From contig NZ_CP005083.1 in NCBI RefSeq assembly GCF_001563265.1, positions 3,661,001-3,725,000 of the forward strand: a DNA stretch of 64,000 bases, written 5' to 3'. The notes under the pieces were generated by a model. That model saw nothing but the letters and a program-made list of their open reading frames with translations. It was not told where the DNA came from and ran no database searches. The translations under genes were made by a program, and so were the position numbers. Of this stretch, positions 53,559 to 61,694 are shown piece after piece. Position 1 is the first letter of the stretch, and each line of letters starts with the position of its first letter. The stretch is from Sphingobium sp. TKS (lineage in GTDB: Bacteria > Pseudomonadota > Alphaproteobacteria > Sphingomonadales > Sphingomonadaceae).

Positions 53559-54745
53559 CCGAAATGATGCGCGCCGCCTTCGTTATTGCCCGGCGGGATT
53601 TCACCGCCGTCGTGCTGTCCCGCACCTTCATCTTCTTCCTGCTCGGCCCGCTTTTCCCGATCGTCATCGGTATGGCGTTCGGCGGCTTGGGCGACCGGAT
53701 TTCCACCACCGATCTCCGCCCGGTCGTGGGCATCGCCATGTCGCCCGCCGATACGGCGCGGATGCAGCGCGCCCATGCCCGGCTGGCCGAACGCATGGGG
53801 CCGCAAGCGCTGCCGGTGCTGCGCCGCGTGCCGCTGACGCCCGTTCCACGCGTTCAACTGGCGAAGGCGAATGCCGATGTCATGGTGATCGTGTCCGGTT
53901 CCCCCGCCCAGCCGGTGATGACCGGCCAACCACAGGATATTCAGCGTCTGGAGGGCGATATCAGCCTGCTCGCCAGCGCCGCGCTGGCCGAACAGTCGCT
54001 GCATATGGTGCATGTCGAGTCGCGGCAGGTCGCGACCAGCGTCGGCGCGCAGACCCAGGGCAGGTTGGTGATCGGACGGATCGCCCAGATCGTGATCTTC
54101 TTCCTGACGATCCTGCTCGCAGGCATGATCCTGTCCAATCTGGTCGAGGAAAAGACGAACAAGATCATCGAGATTCTGGCCGCCGCCGTGCCGGTCGACG
54201 CGATCTTCCTGGGCAAGTTGATGGCGATGCTGGCGATGAGCTTCGTCGGTATCCTGTTCTGGGGCGGCACCGCCTTCTGCGTGTTCCTGGCACTAAAGAC
54301 GCCCGGCGTCAGCCTGCCCGTTCCCGCGATCGGCTGGCCGGTCTTCCTGATGCTCGCCGTCATCTATTTCGCCATGGCCTATACGCTGCTGGGCTCGCTG
54401 TTCCTGGGGATCGGCGCGCAGGCGGCTACGGTACGCGAAGTGCAGACGCTCAACATGCCCGTGACCATGGGGCAGATGCTGATCTTCTTCTTCGCCACCT
54501 ATGCGGTCGACAAGATGGGATCGCCGCCGGAGATCGCCGCCGTGATCCTGCCCTTCTCCTCCCCCTTCGCGATGATCGCGCGGGCGGCGCAGGTGGACGC
54601 GATCTGGCCCCATCTGCTCGCCATTGCCTGGCAGATGCTCTGGGTCGGCCTGATCATCCGCATCGGCGTCCTGCTGTTCCGCCGCCATGTGCTGAAATCG
54701 GGCGGGGGCTGGTGGAAACAGCTATTCAGAAGCGCGACAGGCTGA
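53555..54745 (+). CDS. ABC-2 type permease (NatB-like)
   Basis: 396 residues: an N-terminal helix (FIFFLLGPLFPIVIGMAFGGLG), a large extracytoplasmic domain, then about five helices (IAQIVIFFLTILLAGMILSNLVEEKTNKIIEILAAAVP, LMAMLAMSFVGILFWGG, and others). EEKTNKIIEIL is typical of ABC-2 permeases of the NatB/YhaP group. Coupled to the ATPase by ATGA. Confidence 0.92.
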   Translation: MTEMMRAAFVIARRDFTAVVLSRTFIFFLLGPLFPIVIGMAFGGLGDRISTTDLRPVVGIAMSPADTARMQRAHARLAERMGPQALPVLRRVPLTPVPRVQLAKANADVMVIVSGSPAQPVMTGQPQDIQRLEGDISLLASAALAEQSLHMVHVESRQVATSVGAQTQGRLVIGRIAQIVIFFLTILLAGMILSNLVEEKTNKIIEILAAAVPVDAIFLGKLMAMLAMSFVGILFWGGTAFCVFLALKTPGVSLPVPAIGWPVFLMLAVIYFAMAYTLLGSLFLGIGAQAATVREVQTLNMPVTMGQMLIFFFATYAVDKMGSPPEIAAVILPFSSPFAMIARAAQVDAIWPHLLAIAWQMLWVGLIIRIGVLLFRRHVLKSGGGWWKQLFRSATG

Positions 54746-54751
54746 ACCTGC

Positions 54752-55017
54752 TAGGCCGTAAACTCATGAATGGCGCGTTCGAGGTTTGAAGCAAAAAGGC
54801 CCAGCACAAGGAGAGAGGGCGCAGGAATATGTCGATATTTCAAGCCCTCTCGACGCCGGGATGGGCCTTTTTGGTCAAATCCGCAGGACGCCAAAATGGC
54901 TTCCATCTCGAACCGAAATGCGCTTGCAAAGGTGTCCAACCTTCGCCGCGCGCATTTCGGCCCGATATGTTCGCCATTTTGGCGCCTCGAGCGCGACATT
55001 CATGAGTTTACGGCCTA
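54752..55017. mobile_element. 262-bp MITE-like element with 31-bp TIRs and TA flanks
   Basis: Left terminus 54754-54784 and right terminus 54985-55015 are inverted copies beginning GGCCGTAAACTCATGAAT, with 29 of 31 positions identical. TA flanks both ends, as for IS630/Tc1 elements. The interior consists of two adjacent hairpins: 54792-54873 (CAAAAAGGCCCA facing TGGGCCTTTTTG) and 54889-54984 (CGCCAAAATGGC facing GCCATTTTGGCG). No transposase. It ends 12 bp before the msrB start. Confidence 0.78.
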
Positions 55018-55028
55018 AGACACGGTTC

Positions 55029-55505
55029 ATGGATCGGCGGCGATTTCTGGGAATGGGCGGTTGTGCCGCCACGATGCTCGTCCTCTGGCAGACGGGGCTG
55101 GGAAGGGCCGACGCCGCCTATCCCTTCGCGCTCAGCGATGCGGAATGGCGCAAACGGCTGAGCCCGCTCGCCTATCAGGTGCTGCGCGAGCGTTCGACCG
55201 AATATCCCTTCACCAGCCCGATCAACAAGGAGCATCGCTCGGGCACCTTCACCTGCGCCGGTTGTGGGCAGCGGCTGTTCAGTTCTAAGACCAAGTTCGA
55301 TAGCGGCACCGGCTGGCCCAGCTTCTGGGCACCTCTGCCGCGCGCGGTCGGCACGTCACGCGATTTCGAACTTGGTTACCCCCGAACAGAGGTGCATTGC
55401 GCCCAATGCGGCGGGCATCTGGGCCATGTCTTCGACGACGGGCCCAAGCCCACCGGCAAGCGTTATTGCATGAACGGCGTCGCGCTGGCCTTCGTGCCGG
55501 GCTGA
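55029..55505 (+). CDS. msrB: Exported peptide-methionine (R)-S-oxide reductase
   Basis: 158 residues. The N-terminus MDRRRFLGMGGCAATMLVLW is a twin-arginine signal, so folded export through Tat is likely. The mature domain is MsrB: Zn ligands CAGCGQ and CAQCGGHLGHVF and the catalytic Cys147 in KRYCMNGVAL. It would repair oxidised methionines in the envelope. No clear ribosome binding site is seen, possibly because the MITE-like element inserted directly upstream; an ATG inside the element (55002) is in frame. Confidence 0.92.
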   Translation: MDRRRFLGMGGCAATMLVLWQTGLGRADAAYPFALSDAEWRKRLSPLAYQVLRERSTEYPFTSPINKEHRSGTFTCAGCGQRLFSSKTKFDSGTGWPSFWAPLPRAVGTSRDFELGYPRTEVHCAQCGGHLGHVFDDGPKPTGKRYCMNGVALAFVPG

Positions 55506-57313
55506 GCGATGACCTTGTAGATGCGGAGCGGCCCCTTGGTGGGGATCGGCCGCAACCAGCGCGGGGGCTTGTTGCGCGCCAAGGCCGCGGCCAGGCTGTG
55601 CGGGAAGTCCGCGCGATAATGCTTGATTTCGTTCATCTCGTTGCAGATCAGCAGATAATCGGCGCCCTTTCCGCCGTTCAGGCGCATGATGATCGCCAGA
55701 GCCTTTTCGGGCGGAGCGGTGAAACCGTCGATGACCGCGGTGATGCCGGCCGCATTGCGGTGATGGGCCGTGCCGATCACGCTATGCCCGGTCCGCACGA
55801 GGATGTCGGGGCCCAGATCGAGCGGTGCGAAGAGGACCGATCGCGGCAAGGCGCGCAGGGGCGCCAACATGGCCGAATTCCGGCAATTGACGGTTTCGGG
55901 CTGCTGCTTTGACGCTGCGCCGCTGGCAATCAATATCCAGGCGCCGCACAGGCCCGCCGGGGTGAACAATATGGCGACGCCCGCCGTCACCAATATTCTC
56001 GCCACCGCGTTCGTCCAGGTCTGGATATGGCGAAATAGCGCCAGCAGCAGCCAGGCGATGCCGGGCAGCGCCAGGACATGCGCCACCGACATGGCGCGCA
56101 GCACGAGGATCGCGACCGCCAATGCCCCGCTGAGCAGCAGCGCGATGACGATCCAGCGTTCCCGCGCCTCCCGCTCCTTGGCGGCCCTGGCTGCGACGAT
56201 CGTGCTGATGAGGCCCATCACCGCCGGCAGAAGGATGATCCCGGCCATCATTGGGCCTTGCTCCCAGACCGGGCGGCCTTCCTTCACTTGCAGATACCAT
56301 AAGCGATAGGCGACCGGGCCGAGCGCCTTGAAAGGGTCGCCGGCAATGCATGATCCTCCGCTCAGCAGGAACATGCCAGTCGCGGCGATCCCCCCGGCCC
56401 CGGTCGCCATGAAGCGGCGCTGGACCGTATTCGTGCCGAAAAGGCGCAAGGCCAGAGGCGTCGCCAGCGCGAAAGCCAGTAGCGACCAGACATAGGCCGC
56501 CGATAGGCTGTCGCATTGCCGGATCAGCGGTGCTTGAGGACCGCGCAGCACCAGCAGCAGGGCCAGCGCGCTGCCGCCCAGCGTGACGGCAAAGGCGGCG
56601 ATCCGCGCAACCTCCCGCCGGTCGAACCAGCTCCGCAGGGCGAAGATGCCGGCGAACAGCGCGGCATAGGGCAAGGCCTCGCTGGAAATCTGGAGCCAGA
56701 TCGCCAGCGCCAGTCCCGCCGTGACGCCGCCTCTGAGGCGATGCCTGTCCAGCGTTCCGCACAAGGCGATGGCCGACATCCAGATCTGCCACCCATGATG
56801 GTCGATCCGGAACGGGGTGAACTGGACCAATATGGTCGGCGTCGTCAGGAGCAGGGCCACCGCAAGCAAGGCGATGATGCCGCTATCGGTGGCGCGTTTG
56901 GCCGCCAGGAACAGCGTGCCCGTCAGACCGCCCAGCAACAGCAAGGGCACCAGCACGCAGGCGGCGATTTCGGCCTGCACGGCGCCCAGCAGCGGGCGCA
57001 GCAAAAGGATCAGCGCCGCAATCGGCATGTCGACGATGCGCGACCAATGCATCGGCCCACCCATTGGCGGATTGACGCGGTGCTGACTGACATCCCAGAA
57101 ACCCTGCCCGTGCAGCCAGTCGCGGACCTGCTGCAACCGCATGGCGTCGTCGGGATCGCGGAATTCAGGCGTGGTCAGGCCGCTGCGAAACAGCCAGAGC
57201 ATGACGGCACAGCATAGGAGCCATGCCAGCAAAACCCCTGCCCCGATCTGCCAGCGGGCGATCGAGGGTCTTGCAGGAAGGGAGATGGAATCAGGCGCGG
57301 GCAAAGATGCCAT
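55463..57313 (-). CDS. Large polytopic membrane protein, GT-C glycosyltransferase suspected
   Basis: 616 residues with about 11-13 helices. The first extracytoplasmic loop has FRDPDDAMRLQQVRDWL; an acidic motif there (DPDD) is the position of the catalytic aspartate in GT-C glycosyltransferases. A C-terminal soluble domain (~100 residues, including YLLICNEMNEIKHYRADFPHSLA) follows. It is downstream of a GtrA gene and an FAD oxidoreductase, which supports glycan modification. 57328 is an alternative start. It overlaps the convergent msrB by 43 bp. Confidence 0.65.
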   Translation of the reverse strand: MASLPAPDSISLPARPSIARWQIGAGVLLAWLLCCAVMLWLFRSGLTTPEFRDPDDAMRLQQVRDWLHGQGFWDVSQHRVNPPMGGPMHWSRIVDMPIAALILLLRPLLGAVQAEIAACVLVPLLLLGGLTGTLFLAAKRATDSGIIALLAVALLLTTPTILVQFTPFRIDHHGWQIWMSAIALCGTLDRHRLRGGVTAGLALAIWLQISSEALPYAALFAGIFALRSWFDRREVARIAAFAVTLGGSALALLLVLRGPQAPLIRQCDSLSAAYVWSLLAFALATPLALRLFGTNTVQRRFMATGAGGIAATGMFLLSGGSCIAGDPFKALGPVAYRLWYLQVKEGRPVWEQGPMMAGIILLPAVMGLISTIVAARAAKEREARERWIVIALLLSGALAVAILVLRAMSVAHVLALPGIAWLLLALFRHIQTWTNAVARILVTAGVAILFTPAGLCGAWILIASGAASKQQPETVNCRNSAMLAPLRALPRSVLFAPLDLGPDILVRTGHSVIGTAHHRNAAGITAVIDGFTAPPEKALAIIMRLNGGKGADYLLICNEMNEIKHYRADFPHSLAAALARNKPPRWLRPIPTKGPLRIYKVIAQPGTKASATPFMQ

Positions 57314-57710
57314 ATTTCCGGATCGCATAGACGGACAGGAAGCTGACCGGAACCGCCATCAGCTTGGCTATCGCGGGGGCGACGCCCAGGCTGCTCAAAC
57401 CGCCTACCGACGCCATGGTGATCGCCATGCCGATCAGGGCGCTGGCGATGAAGGCGATGCGTTGGGCATGGGTGGCCGGTTGCTGCATTTCGAAGACGAA
57501 ATGGACGCTGATCAGCCAATGCAGGACCAACCCGCCCGAATAGCCGCCAAGGGCGGCGATGGCGGGCGGCAGGCCCAAATGGTTCAGCATCATGAACAGC
57601 GCGAAGTCCCCCGACAGAGCGCAGATGCTGGCCATAAGATAGCGCGTGAAAGTGAAGCGGCCGATGATGGCGTTCAACGGTCCGGCCAGGCTGCGCACCA
57701 ATTGGGGCAT
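57291..57710 (-). CDS. GtrA family membrane protein
   Basis: 139 residues with four predicted helices (FTRYLMASICALSGDFALFMML, PAIAALGGYSGGLVLHWLISVHFVF, RIAFIASALIGMAITMASVGGLSSLG, PAIAKLMAVPVSFLSVYAIRKY). GtrA proteins are thought to flip undecaprenyl-phosphate-linked sugars. It lies between a FAD oxidoreductase (5 bp upstream) and the polytopic protein (overlapping), so the three are probably one operon. Confidence 0.9.
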   Translation of the reverse strand: MPQLVRSLAGPLNAIIGRFTFTRYLMASICALSGDFALFMMLNHLGLPPAIAALGGYSGGLVLHWLISVHFVFEMQQPATHAQRIAFIASALIGMAITMASVGGLSSLGVAPAIAKLMAVPVSFLSVYAIRKYGIFARA

Positions 57711-57715
57711 GGGGA

Positions 57716-59242
57716 TCAGGCCGCCTTCAATCGATTGGGCACCAGCCGTTCGCTTGTCAGGGCTGCGCGCTCCCCGGCGGCGTCCTGCCCTTCCTCGCCT
57801 GCCTCATGATATTCGGCGTCTTCATTGACTGCCCAGATGTCGTAAAGCTGTTCGCCCGCCTCGATATTGCGGACGGTCAGCATCGCCGTCATCATCGCAT
57901 GATCCTGGTTGTTGTAGCGATGCATGCCGTTGCGGCCGACCAGATGCAACGTGGGGTAAAGCCGCTGCAATTCGGTCCGCATGGCCAGCACATTGTCGGC
58001 ATAGCTGTCGTCATAGACCGGATAGGCCTTTTCCTGCCGCACCACCGTGCCGCCGACGACGTCGCCGGGATTACACAGGCCCAGGATCGCCATTTCCCTC
58101 TTCGCCAGCTCGATCAGATCGGCGTCGCTCGACGACCAGAGGCCGTCGCCCTCGAAGCAGAAATATTCCAGGCCCACGCAGGCGAGGTCAGGATCGGGCA
58201 CCATTTCGGGCGACCAGCTCCGGAAATTCTGGATGCGGCCGACCTTGACCTTGCTGTCGTGGATGTAGATCCAGTTGTCGGGGAAGATATCCTCGCCCTT
58301 CACCATCAGCGCGACGGTCAGGAAGTCGCGATATTTCAGTTCCATCGCATGGCCCAGCGTGGCGGGCAGCGGATGGATGCGACCGGCCAGCTCGCGCATC
58401 GGCGCTGAACTGATGACATGGGCGGCATTGATGACGACTTCGCCATCCGGTCCCTGCGCCACCATGCGCCAGCGGCCGCTGGCCTGATCCTGCGACAATT
58501 GGTCCAGGCTATGGGCCATCAGCACCTGATTGCCGCCTGCCACCACGAAGTCGCGCGCCGCTTCCCACATCATGCCGGGGCCAAGGCGCGGATAGCGGAA
58601 GCTTTCCAGCAGGGTCTTGGTCGCCATGCCGTCATTGGGCTTCTTGTTGAGGCCAAGCGAACGCTTGAGGCCGTCCACGACCGCACCCCAGAGCGACAGC
58701 CCCTTGATGCGCTGCGCCGCCCAGTCCGCCGACATCTCGTCGCAAGGCATGCCCCAGACCTTCTCCGTATAGGTCTTGAAGAAGATCGAGAACAGCTTGT
58801 GGCCGAAGGCGTTGACGGTCCAGTCCTGAAAGGAGCGGATATTGCGATTGGGGAACAGCTTCGCCTTGGCGAAGCTCGCCATGCAGAGGGTCGAGCGCCA
58901 GATGCCCAGATTGCCGAGCGCTTCGAAGGCGCGCAGCGGGTAGCTGTAGAATTTGCCCTCATAATAGATCCGGCTCATCCGGGGGCGCTGGATAAAATCG
59001 TCGGGCAGAATCTCGTTCCAGAGGTCGACGACCTCCTTCGACTTGGAAAAGAAGCGATGGCCGCCAATGTCGAACCGGAAGCCGTTCATTTCGACGGTCC
59101 GGCTGATGCCGCCGACATAGATGGGGTCTTTTTCGATGACCCGGACCGAATAGCCCTTTTTGGTTAAGAGATAAGCGGCAGTAAGGCCGGCCGGACCTGC
59201 GCCAATAATGGCGACATCCACATTGTGGTCGTTCTGCGGCAT
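57716..59242 (-). CDS. FAD/NAD(P)-binding oxidoreductase, UDP-galactopyranose-mutase-like
   Basis: 508 residues. The FAD-binding VAIIGAGPAGLTAAYLLTKKGYSVRVIEKD at the N-terminus and GGHRFFSKSKEVVDLWNEILPDDF are as in the UGM/protoporphyrinogen-oxidase-like family acting on nucleotide or lipid-linked sugars. The C-terminus has VGRNGMHRYNNQDHAMMTAML. First gene of the set with GtrA and the GT-C-like protein. Substrate unknown. Confidence 0.88.
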   Translation of the reverse strand: MPQNDHNVDVAIIGAGPAGLTAAYLLTKKGYSVRVIEKDPIYVGGISRTVEMNGFRFDIGGHRFFSKSKEVVDLWNEILPDDFIQRPRMSRIYYEGKFYSYPLRAFEALGNLGIWRSTLCMASFAKAKLFPNRNIRSFQDWTVNAFGHKLFSIFFKTYTEKVWGMPCDEMSADWAAQRIKGLSLWGAVVDGLKRSLGLNKKPNDGMATKTLLESFRYPRLGPGMMWEAARDFVVAGGNQVLMAHSLDQLSQDQASGRWRMVAQGPDGEVVINAAHVISSAPMRELAGRIHPLPATLGHAMELKYRDFLTVALMVKGEDIFPDNWIYIHDSKVKVGRIQNFRSWSPEMVPDPDLACVGLEYFCFEGDGLWSSSDADLIELAKREMAILGLCNPGDVVGGTVVRQEKAYPVYDDSYADNVLAMRTELQRLYPTLHLVGRNGMHRYNNQDHAMMTAMLTVRNIEAGEQLYDIWAVNEDAEYHEAGEEGQDAAGERAALTSERLVPNRLKAA

Positions 59243-59333
59243 CTAAGGCCCCCCGATGAAATCCTTGACCAAATTAGGTGAAGGAAATCTTCTAAGGAGT
59301 AGTTAATAGCCGGTAACAATGCAAGATAAGGCA

Positions 59334-59361
59334 ACGCCGACGGATATATGTCCGTCGGCGT
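59334..59361 (-). terminator. Hairpin terminator downstream of the UrcA gene
   Basis: Perfect 11-bp stem ACGCCGACGGA/TCCGTCGGCGT with a 6-nt loop, 22 bp after the UrcA stop. On the minus strand it is followed by TTGCCTTATCTT, a weak T-rich tail. Confidence 0.6.
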
Positions 59362-59383
59362 CGTCCCTTTTCCTAAAGGCGGA

Positions 59384-59725
59384 TCAGCCCTGACGCTGGG
59401 CCTGGATCAACGTGTTGAGGTCCGTGCGGGCGCCGTCCAGGGCTTCACCGAAGCAAGCCCGATAGTCCGGGGTGGCTGGCAGGATCGATCCGTTCATCCA
59501 GCCGCACACCTTCTTGGCGGCCTTGGTGATCCGGGAATCGGCCATGCGCGCGCCATGGGTGCTGGCGAGGTTGAGATCGGCCATCGACACGGTGATGCTG
59601 CGCGTTTCCATCCCTGTGCGGCCGTCGACCACCACATCCATGTCATTGATGCCAGCGAAGGCGTTTGCAGCGGGCAGGGCAAGGGTTATCGCGGCGGTCA
59701 ACGCCACCAACGTCTTTCTGGTCAT
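59384..59725 (-). CDS. UrcA family protein
   Basis: 113 residues with a signal peptide (LVALTAAITLALPAANAFA). The mature part has METRSITVSMADLNLASTHGARMADSRITKAAKKVC and a second Cys in YRACFGEALDGARTDL; this is the UrcA domain common in sphingomonads. The start at 59725 has GGAG upstream. Function unknown; probably disulfide-linked periplasmic. Confidence 0.85.
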   Translation of the reverse strand: MTRKTLVALTAAITLALPAANAFAGINDMDVVVDGRTGMETRSITVSMADLNLASTHGARMADSRITKAAKKVCGWMNGSILPATPDYRACFGEALDGARTDLNTLIQAQRQG

Positions 59726-59825
59726 CCTGTATCTCCTGTCGAACTTTTTTATAGAGTTCGCCCTACGCCTGACGTGGGAGAAGGGTCCCGAATCAGATAG
59801 GCTTCGTGCAGGCACATGAAAAGGG

Positions 59826-59900
59826 GCCACTTGGCAAAAAGTGGCTGAAAACCGTTATTTTTGCGGATGCGAAAGGATTAGGCGCCCTTTCGCATCCGCA
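59826..59900 (-). terminator. Two hairpins between purH and the UrcA gene
   Basis: A perfect 15-bp stem (59862-59876 with 59886-59900, TGCGGATGCGAAAGG) lies 11 bp after the purH stop. A second, GCCACTT/AAGTGGC (59826-59845), is followed on the minus strand by CCCTTTTC. Together they probably terminate purH; the first may also act in the other direction. Confidence 0.65.
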
Positions 59901-59911
59901 TCATTTCATGA

Positions 59912-61501
59912 TCAATGGCGGAAGTGGCGCATGCCGGTGAAGACCATGGCAAGACCCGCTTCGTCGGCTGCCGCGATCACTTCCTCGTCGCGGATGGACC
60001 CGCCCGGCTGGATCACTGCCGTCGCGCCCGCCTCGACCGCCGTCAGCAGGCCGTCGGCAAAGGGGAAGAAAGCATCGGAGGCGACCGCAGAGCCGATGGT
60101 GTGGGCTTCGCTCCAGCCTGCCTTTTCGGCGGCGTCCCTGGCCTTCCAGGCGGCGATGCGCGCGGATTCGAGGCGGTTCATCTGACCCGCGCCAATGCCG
60201 GCGGTGCTGTTGCCCTTGGCATAGACGATGGCGTTGGACTTCACATGCTTGGCAACGGTCCAGGCGAACAGGCAGTCGGTGAGTTCCTGTTCGGTCGGGG
60301 CGCGCCTAGTGACGACTTTCAGCATGTCGCGGGTGATGCGGCCATTGTCGCGGCCCTGCACCAAAAGGCCGCCAGCGATGCTCTTGATCTGAAGGCCAGT
60401 ACGCGCCGGATCGGGCAGTTCACCGGTCAGCAGCAGGCGGAGATTCTTCTTCTTGGCAAAGATCGCCTTGGCGTCCTCGTCCGCGTCAGGCGCGGCGACG
60501 ACTTCGGTGAAGATGCCGCTGATCGCCTCGGCGGTCGGGCCGTCGAGCGGGCGGTTGACGGCGATGATGCCGCCAAAGGCAGACACGCTGTCGCAGGCGA
60601 GCGCGGCTTCATAGGCTTCGATCAGCGTGTCGCCGGTGGCGACGCCACAGGGATTGGCGTGCTTGACGATGACCACGGTTGGCGGGCCGTCGCGAAATTC
60701 GCTCACCAGCTCCAGCGCGGCGTCGGCGTCGTTATAATTATTGTAGCTCAGTTCCTTGCCCTGGATCTGCTTCGCCTGGGCGATGCCGTTCGCGGAAGGA
60801 CCGACGGGCAGATAAAGCGCGGCCGACTGATGCGGGTTTTCGCCATAGCGCAGGGTCGAGCCGAGCTTGCTCGACATGGAGAGGCTTTCGGGGAACTGCA
60901 CGCCCTGATCGGCAAAGGCGAACCAGCTCGCGATCATCGAGTCATAGGCGGCGGTGGCGGCATAAGCCTTGGCCGCAAGCATGCGGCGGAAATCATAGCT
61001 GGTCGCGCCGCCCTTCTCCTCCATTTCCGCGATCAGGCGGGCATAGTCGGCGGGATCGGTGACGATCGCCACGCTTTCATGATTCTTCGCGGCGGAACGG
61101 ACCATGGACGGGCCGCCAATGTCGATATTCTCGATGATCTCCTCACGCTCTGCCCCTTTTGCAACGGTGGCGGCGAAAGGATAGAGGTTGACGACGACGA
61201 GGTCGATCGCCCCGATTGCATGCTCGTCCATCGAAGCGACATGCTCGGGATTGCCCCGCACGGCGAGCAGGCCGCCATGGACCTTGGGGTGCAGCGTCTT
61301 GACGCGGCCGTCCATCATTTCCGGGAAGCCGGTGAGGTCGGAAATATCCTTCACGGCAAGGCCCGCGTCGCGCAGCGCCTTGGCGGTTCCGCCGGTCGAC
61401 ACCAGTTCGACGCCATGCTTGCCCAGCGCCTGCCCCAGTTCGATGAGGCCGGACTTGTCCGACACAGAAAGGAGGGCGCGTTTGATGGTGACGTCTGACA
61501 T
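59912..61501 (-). CDS. purH: Bifunctional AICAR transformylase/IMP cyclohydrolase
   Basis: A 529-residue enzyme that carries out the last two steps of purine synthesis. [18 protein letters not shown] and [13 protein letters not shown] (MGS-like cyclohydrolase domain) and the transformylase region ([35 protein letters not shown]) are all intact. Full length. Transcribed alone, with hairpins following it. Confidence 0.97.
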   Translation of the reverse strand: MSDVTIKRALLSVSDKSGLIELGQALGKHGVELVSTGGTAKALRDAGLAVKDISDLTGFPEMMDGRVKTLHPKVHGGLLAVRGNPEHVASMDEHAIGAIDLVVVNLYPFAATVAKGAEREEIIENIDIGGPSMVRSAAKNHESVAIVTDPADYARLIAEMEEKGGATSYDFRRMLAAKAYAATAAYDSMIASWFAFADQGVQFPESLSMSSKLGSTLRYGENPHQSAALYLPVGPSANGIAQAKQIQGKELSYNNYNDADAALELVSEFRDGPPTVVIVKHANPCGVATGDTLIEAYEAALACDSVSAFGGIIAVNRPLDGPTAEAISGIFTEVVAAPDADEDAKAIFAKKKNLRLLLTGELPDPARTGLQIKSIAGGLLVQGRDNGRITRDMLKVVTRRAPTEQELTDCLFAWTVAKHVKSNAIVYAKGNSTAGIGAGQMNRLESARIAAWKARDAAEKAGWSEAHTIGSAVASDAFFPFADGLLTAVEAGATAVIQPGGSIRDEEVIAAADEAGLAMVFTGMRHFRH

Positions 61502-61660
61502 GAAGGTGCTTCCTGCTGTTCGGGTGCCGCTCAGGCTTGCCGCAGCCCTCTAATCCCGCTTGGACCTTGCGGCAAGCTTGTAGGATTTGGGTGAGACAGG
61601 CGGCTCGATAGAGCTACGGAAATGGGCCGTTTTTTGTTCGACGGTCGAGGCAATGGCCAG

Positions 61661-61692
61661 AATTCGTCTCCACTGTAATCCGCCTCCACTGT
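61661..61692. repeat. Two 16-bp tandem units after the GGDEF-EAL gene
   Basis: AATTCGTCTCCACTGT (61661-61676) is followed directly by AATCCGCCTCCACTGT (61677-61692), 14 of 16 identical. The second unit abuts the stop of the GGDEF-EAL-PilZ gene. No function is evident. Confidence 0.6.
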
Positions 61693-61694
61693 CC

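Noticed and set aside
59915..61498. A 527-codon open frame on the plus strand opposite purH
   Set aside because: It spans almost exactly the purH gene in the antisense direction; typical shadow in high-GC DNA, with no family features.
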